Under the pieces are notes generated by a model. It ran no database searches. It saw only the letters and a program-made list of their open reading frames with translations, and was not told where the DNA came from. A program made the translations under genes and the position numbers. Positions 7,501 to 8,016 of a DNA stretch of 8,016 nucleotides are shown here, piece after piece (position 1 is the stretch's first letter; each line of letters starts with the position of its first letter). Origin of the DNA: Burkholderiales bacterium (lineage in GTDB: Bacteria > Pseudomonadota > Gammaproteobacteria > Burkholderiales > JACMKV01). The stretch covers positions 1 through 8,016 of the forward strand of contig JACMKV010000195.1 of the NCBI GenBank assembly GCA_014379915.1, in the 5' to 3' direction.

Positions 7501-7605
7501 GTTCGATCGACTGCCCGGCTTCATGCCCATTGCGGAAAAGACAGCTGCACGCGGCATCGCGTTCCGAATGTCGGGCAGCGAAGTCGATGAGCGGCGCGTG
7601 GACAC
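4507..7605 (-). CDS. Membrane diguanylate cyclase, CHASE-PAS-PAS-GAF-GGDEF, 1032 aa
   Basis: This sensor enzyme makes the second messenger c-di-GMP from two GTP. Domains in order: membrane helix at 48-70; extracytoplasmic CHASE sensor about 90-345, with DKRYPGIAALGYA at 131-143; second helix 353-375; Arg-rich linker 377-415; PAS at about 420-535, ending NVQDISERK; PAS with PAC at about 545-660, ending LIGDISERR; coiled coil 660-695; GAF about 700-850; GGDEF about 860-1022. The catalytic domain looks intact: DPLTGLFNRR at 865-874, metal-binding Asp900 in MIDVDHFKRLND, FGHDAGD at 911-917 and the signature GGEEF at 941-945. Arg932 and Asp935 form the RxxD inhibitory site five residues before GGEEF, so product feedback is expected. 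There is no EAL domain. CHASE ligands are typically small molecules; none can be named here. GTG 7605 starts 6 bases after the DUF853 stop, without a clear ribosome binding site. Met17, Met26, Met28 and Met42 are alternative starts. Confidence 0.92.
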   Translation of the reverse strand: MSTRRSSTSLPDIRNAMPRAAVFSAMGMKPGSRSNSFDLRTMFARREFTWAATAFGIGLALTLCVWAWTQADHRADHRAASAERAHEFTDVMHSRLGDFEALLHGAAALFAATSGVERNEWRSYVQALQIDKRYPGIAALGYAEHVPGASKSRHEGRARKQGLPSYAITPPGQRDAYAPVVFVEPFTPNNARTAGFDLLTDPARRQALLKARDSADIVISGKVLLVPENGQRAQSGVQMVLPIYRRNFSAATLEQRRAALSGYVYAMVRFDDMVEAAAAKESSAIQIGIYEGGEISDASRLYQSSPHDPSPHDPSYDPLVETISKLDVAGRIWTLHFSSTPQFEAGVAGSKSHLVLISGLVISALLAALVWLAVAKQPRFVERFVEHRLFAALFRFRHRNRRNFRNQRIDGSRHAQPQSARWKAIFDRADWGMAMISDDRLQAVNASYAEMHGYTISELLGQAKSLVVAPEAVVELDARDRVGQGKGSHTFQSVHVRKDGTRFPVLVDIATVKGDDGETLYQAANVQDISERKLIEQRLVESTQSLKLVMESARIGIWELDFESGDVLNSVVLYRIFGYGDGLPDWNYDLFLQHVQADDREAVNAGFERAMKGAATWDFECRIARADRSEGWIWGRGSLKRNSAGEAVRLVILIGDISERRQAEDEVRRLNAELEQRVAERTAQFEAANRQIERDYSNILLLSDMSGLLQSCSTSTEAFDVIRRYCAKLFAGQAGALYLMHDSRKYLSREVSWGDDTFDLLSADQCWALRRGEVHQAQDAATDQICEHVRALHAPPDAPPPYLCIPMTAHNEILGLFHVEFARAAGAGPLAPVDRQFIITLSEQISLALANLRLRESLREQSIRDPLTGLFNRRYMQEAFRQQISRAERKGINLAIVMIDVDHFKRLNDQFGHDAGDVVLKQIGELLQSQIRGADIACRFGGEEFVLLLYESPLEAVRRRAERIRCAVRSLQLVHENRPLGTLTISLGIAAFPEHGASVETLLVAADRALYAAKHGGRDRVAVSGAREPPER
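6662..6691 (-). repeat. 15-bp tandem repeat within the cyclase gene
   Basis: Two head-to-tail 15-base units (6662-6676 and 6677-6691) differ at one base, and an 11-base partial copy precedes them at 6651-6661. On the coding strand they give S-P-H-D-P twice and then S-Y-D-P (residues 305-318), a hydrophilic loop late in the CHASE region. The unit length is a multiple of three, so copy-number change would keep the frame. Confidence 0.7.
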
Positions 7606-7611
7606 GACAGG

Positions 7612-8016
7612 TCAGCGCTTGCCGCCGAGGATCGAGCCGAGTACGCCGCGCAAAATCTGTCGGCCGATGCCCGAACCGATCGAACGCGCCGCGCTGGTTG
7701 CCGCGGCTTCGAGTATGCCTGCGCGCTGCCGGCTTGTGCCGCCGCGCGGTCCGGGAGCAGAGCCGCCAAGCACACTACCGAGGACGCTGCCGAACAGACC
7801 GCCGCCGGATTCCTCCTCAACTTTCGGCGCCTCGGCCGCTTTCGTCGCCGCTGCCGCGCGCTCCTTGAGCATTTCGTAGGCCGACTCGCGGTCTTCGATT
7901 TTTTCGTAGTGACCGCTGAGCACCGAATCGCTTATCACCTGCTTGCGCTCGGCAGCGGTTGCCGGGCCGATGCGGCTGGGGGGTGGCACGACAAACGCGC
8001 GCTCGACGATTGCCGG
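7612..8016 (-). CDS. HerA-like DUF853 ATPase, C-terminal part (5' end outside window)
   Basis: The frame is open from the window edge to a TGA at 7612-7614, giving 134 residues. It starts PAIVERAFVVPPPSRIGPAT, continues with a stretch containing YEKIEDRESAYEMLKER (about residues 37-53), then an Ala/Lys-rich linker, a Gly-rich segment (GGGLFGSVLGSVLGG) and an amphipathic end (AARSIGSGIGRQILRGVLGS). This layout is the C-terminus of the DUF853/YjgR family, HerA-FtsK-type P-loop ATPases of about 500 residues whose cellular role is poorly defined. The Walker A and B motifs lie outside the window. The internal ATG-like position at 7989 is a GTG codon for Val in the family motif, so it is not the true start. 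The cyclase gene follows after 6 bases on the same strand, which suggests co-transcription. Nothing looks damaged. Confidence 0.85.
   Translation of the reverse strand, partial: PAIVERAFVVPPPSRIGPATAAERKQVISDSVLSGHYEKIEDRESAYEMLKERAAAATKAAEAPKVEEESGGGLFGSVLGSVLGGSAPGPRGGTSRQRAGILEAAATSAARSIGSGIGRQILRGVLGSILGGKR

Noticed and set aside
7612..7989. A separate small 125-residue gene starting at 7989
   Set aside because: The frame stays open to the window edge and the residues before 7989 complete a DUF853 family motif, so this is the end of a larger gene.

Overview
This is a GC-rich window with dense coding, few intergenic gaps and frequent GTG/TTG starts. Protein style (a DUF853/HerA-like C-terminus, a CHASE-PAS-PAS-GAF-GGDEF cyclase, a ParE-type toxin remnant) points to a proteobacterium, most likely betaproteobacterial or close to it. 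That assignment is inference from family resemblance, not a search.

Layout. Bases 1-390 (+) hold the broken end of a gene. The first ~32 codons look like the post-Walker-B part of a STAND-type NTPase, after which the similarity vanishes. A TAA interrupts the frame at 274-276, and the same frame then runs to a TGA at 388-390. That TGA overlaps the GTG start of the next gene. Bases 387-4157 (+) encode a 1256-residue patatin-like phospholipase. Its catalytic parts (Gly-rich loop and Ser217 near the N-terminus, Asp1062 near the C-terminus) are separated by about 450 residues of polytopic membrane segments plus a soluble linker. Bases 4141-4383 (+) encode an 80-residue antitoxin-like protein. It is followed immediately by a ParE/RelE-type toxin cut off after about 20 recognisable residues (4384-4482). 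A perfect 7-bp hairpin places the antitoxin stop and a possible toxin start in its loop. After a gap of only 24 bases, the minus strand carries a 1032-residue membrane diguanylate cyclase (7605-4507), preceded 6 bases upstream by the C-terminus of a HerA-like DUF853 ATPase (8016-7612, cut by the window edge).

Reading of the whole. The right half (DUF853 ATPase and diguanylate cyclase, probably one transcription unit) looks like ordinary chromosomal housekeeping/signalling DNA. The left half is accessory in character: STAND NTPase debris, a membrane-embedded patatin and a decayed toxin-antitoxin pair, a combination typical of defence or genomic-island regions. The junction lies at about 4450-4506, where the toxin is truncated and the two halves converge. 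The most interesting candidate is the STAND/membrane-patatin pair. The GTGA overlap suggests translation coupled to an upstream partner that is now apparently broken, so the patatin may be the surviving effector of a two-gene system. That functional idea is inference. No tRNA, rRNA, CRISPR array, intact insertion sequence or convincing terminator was seen.
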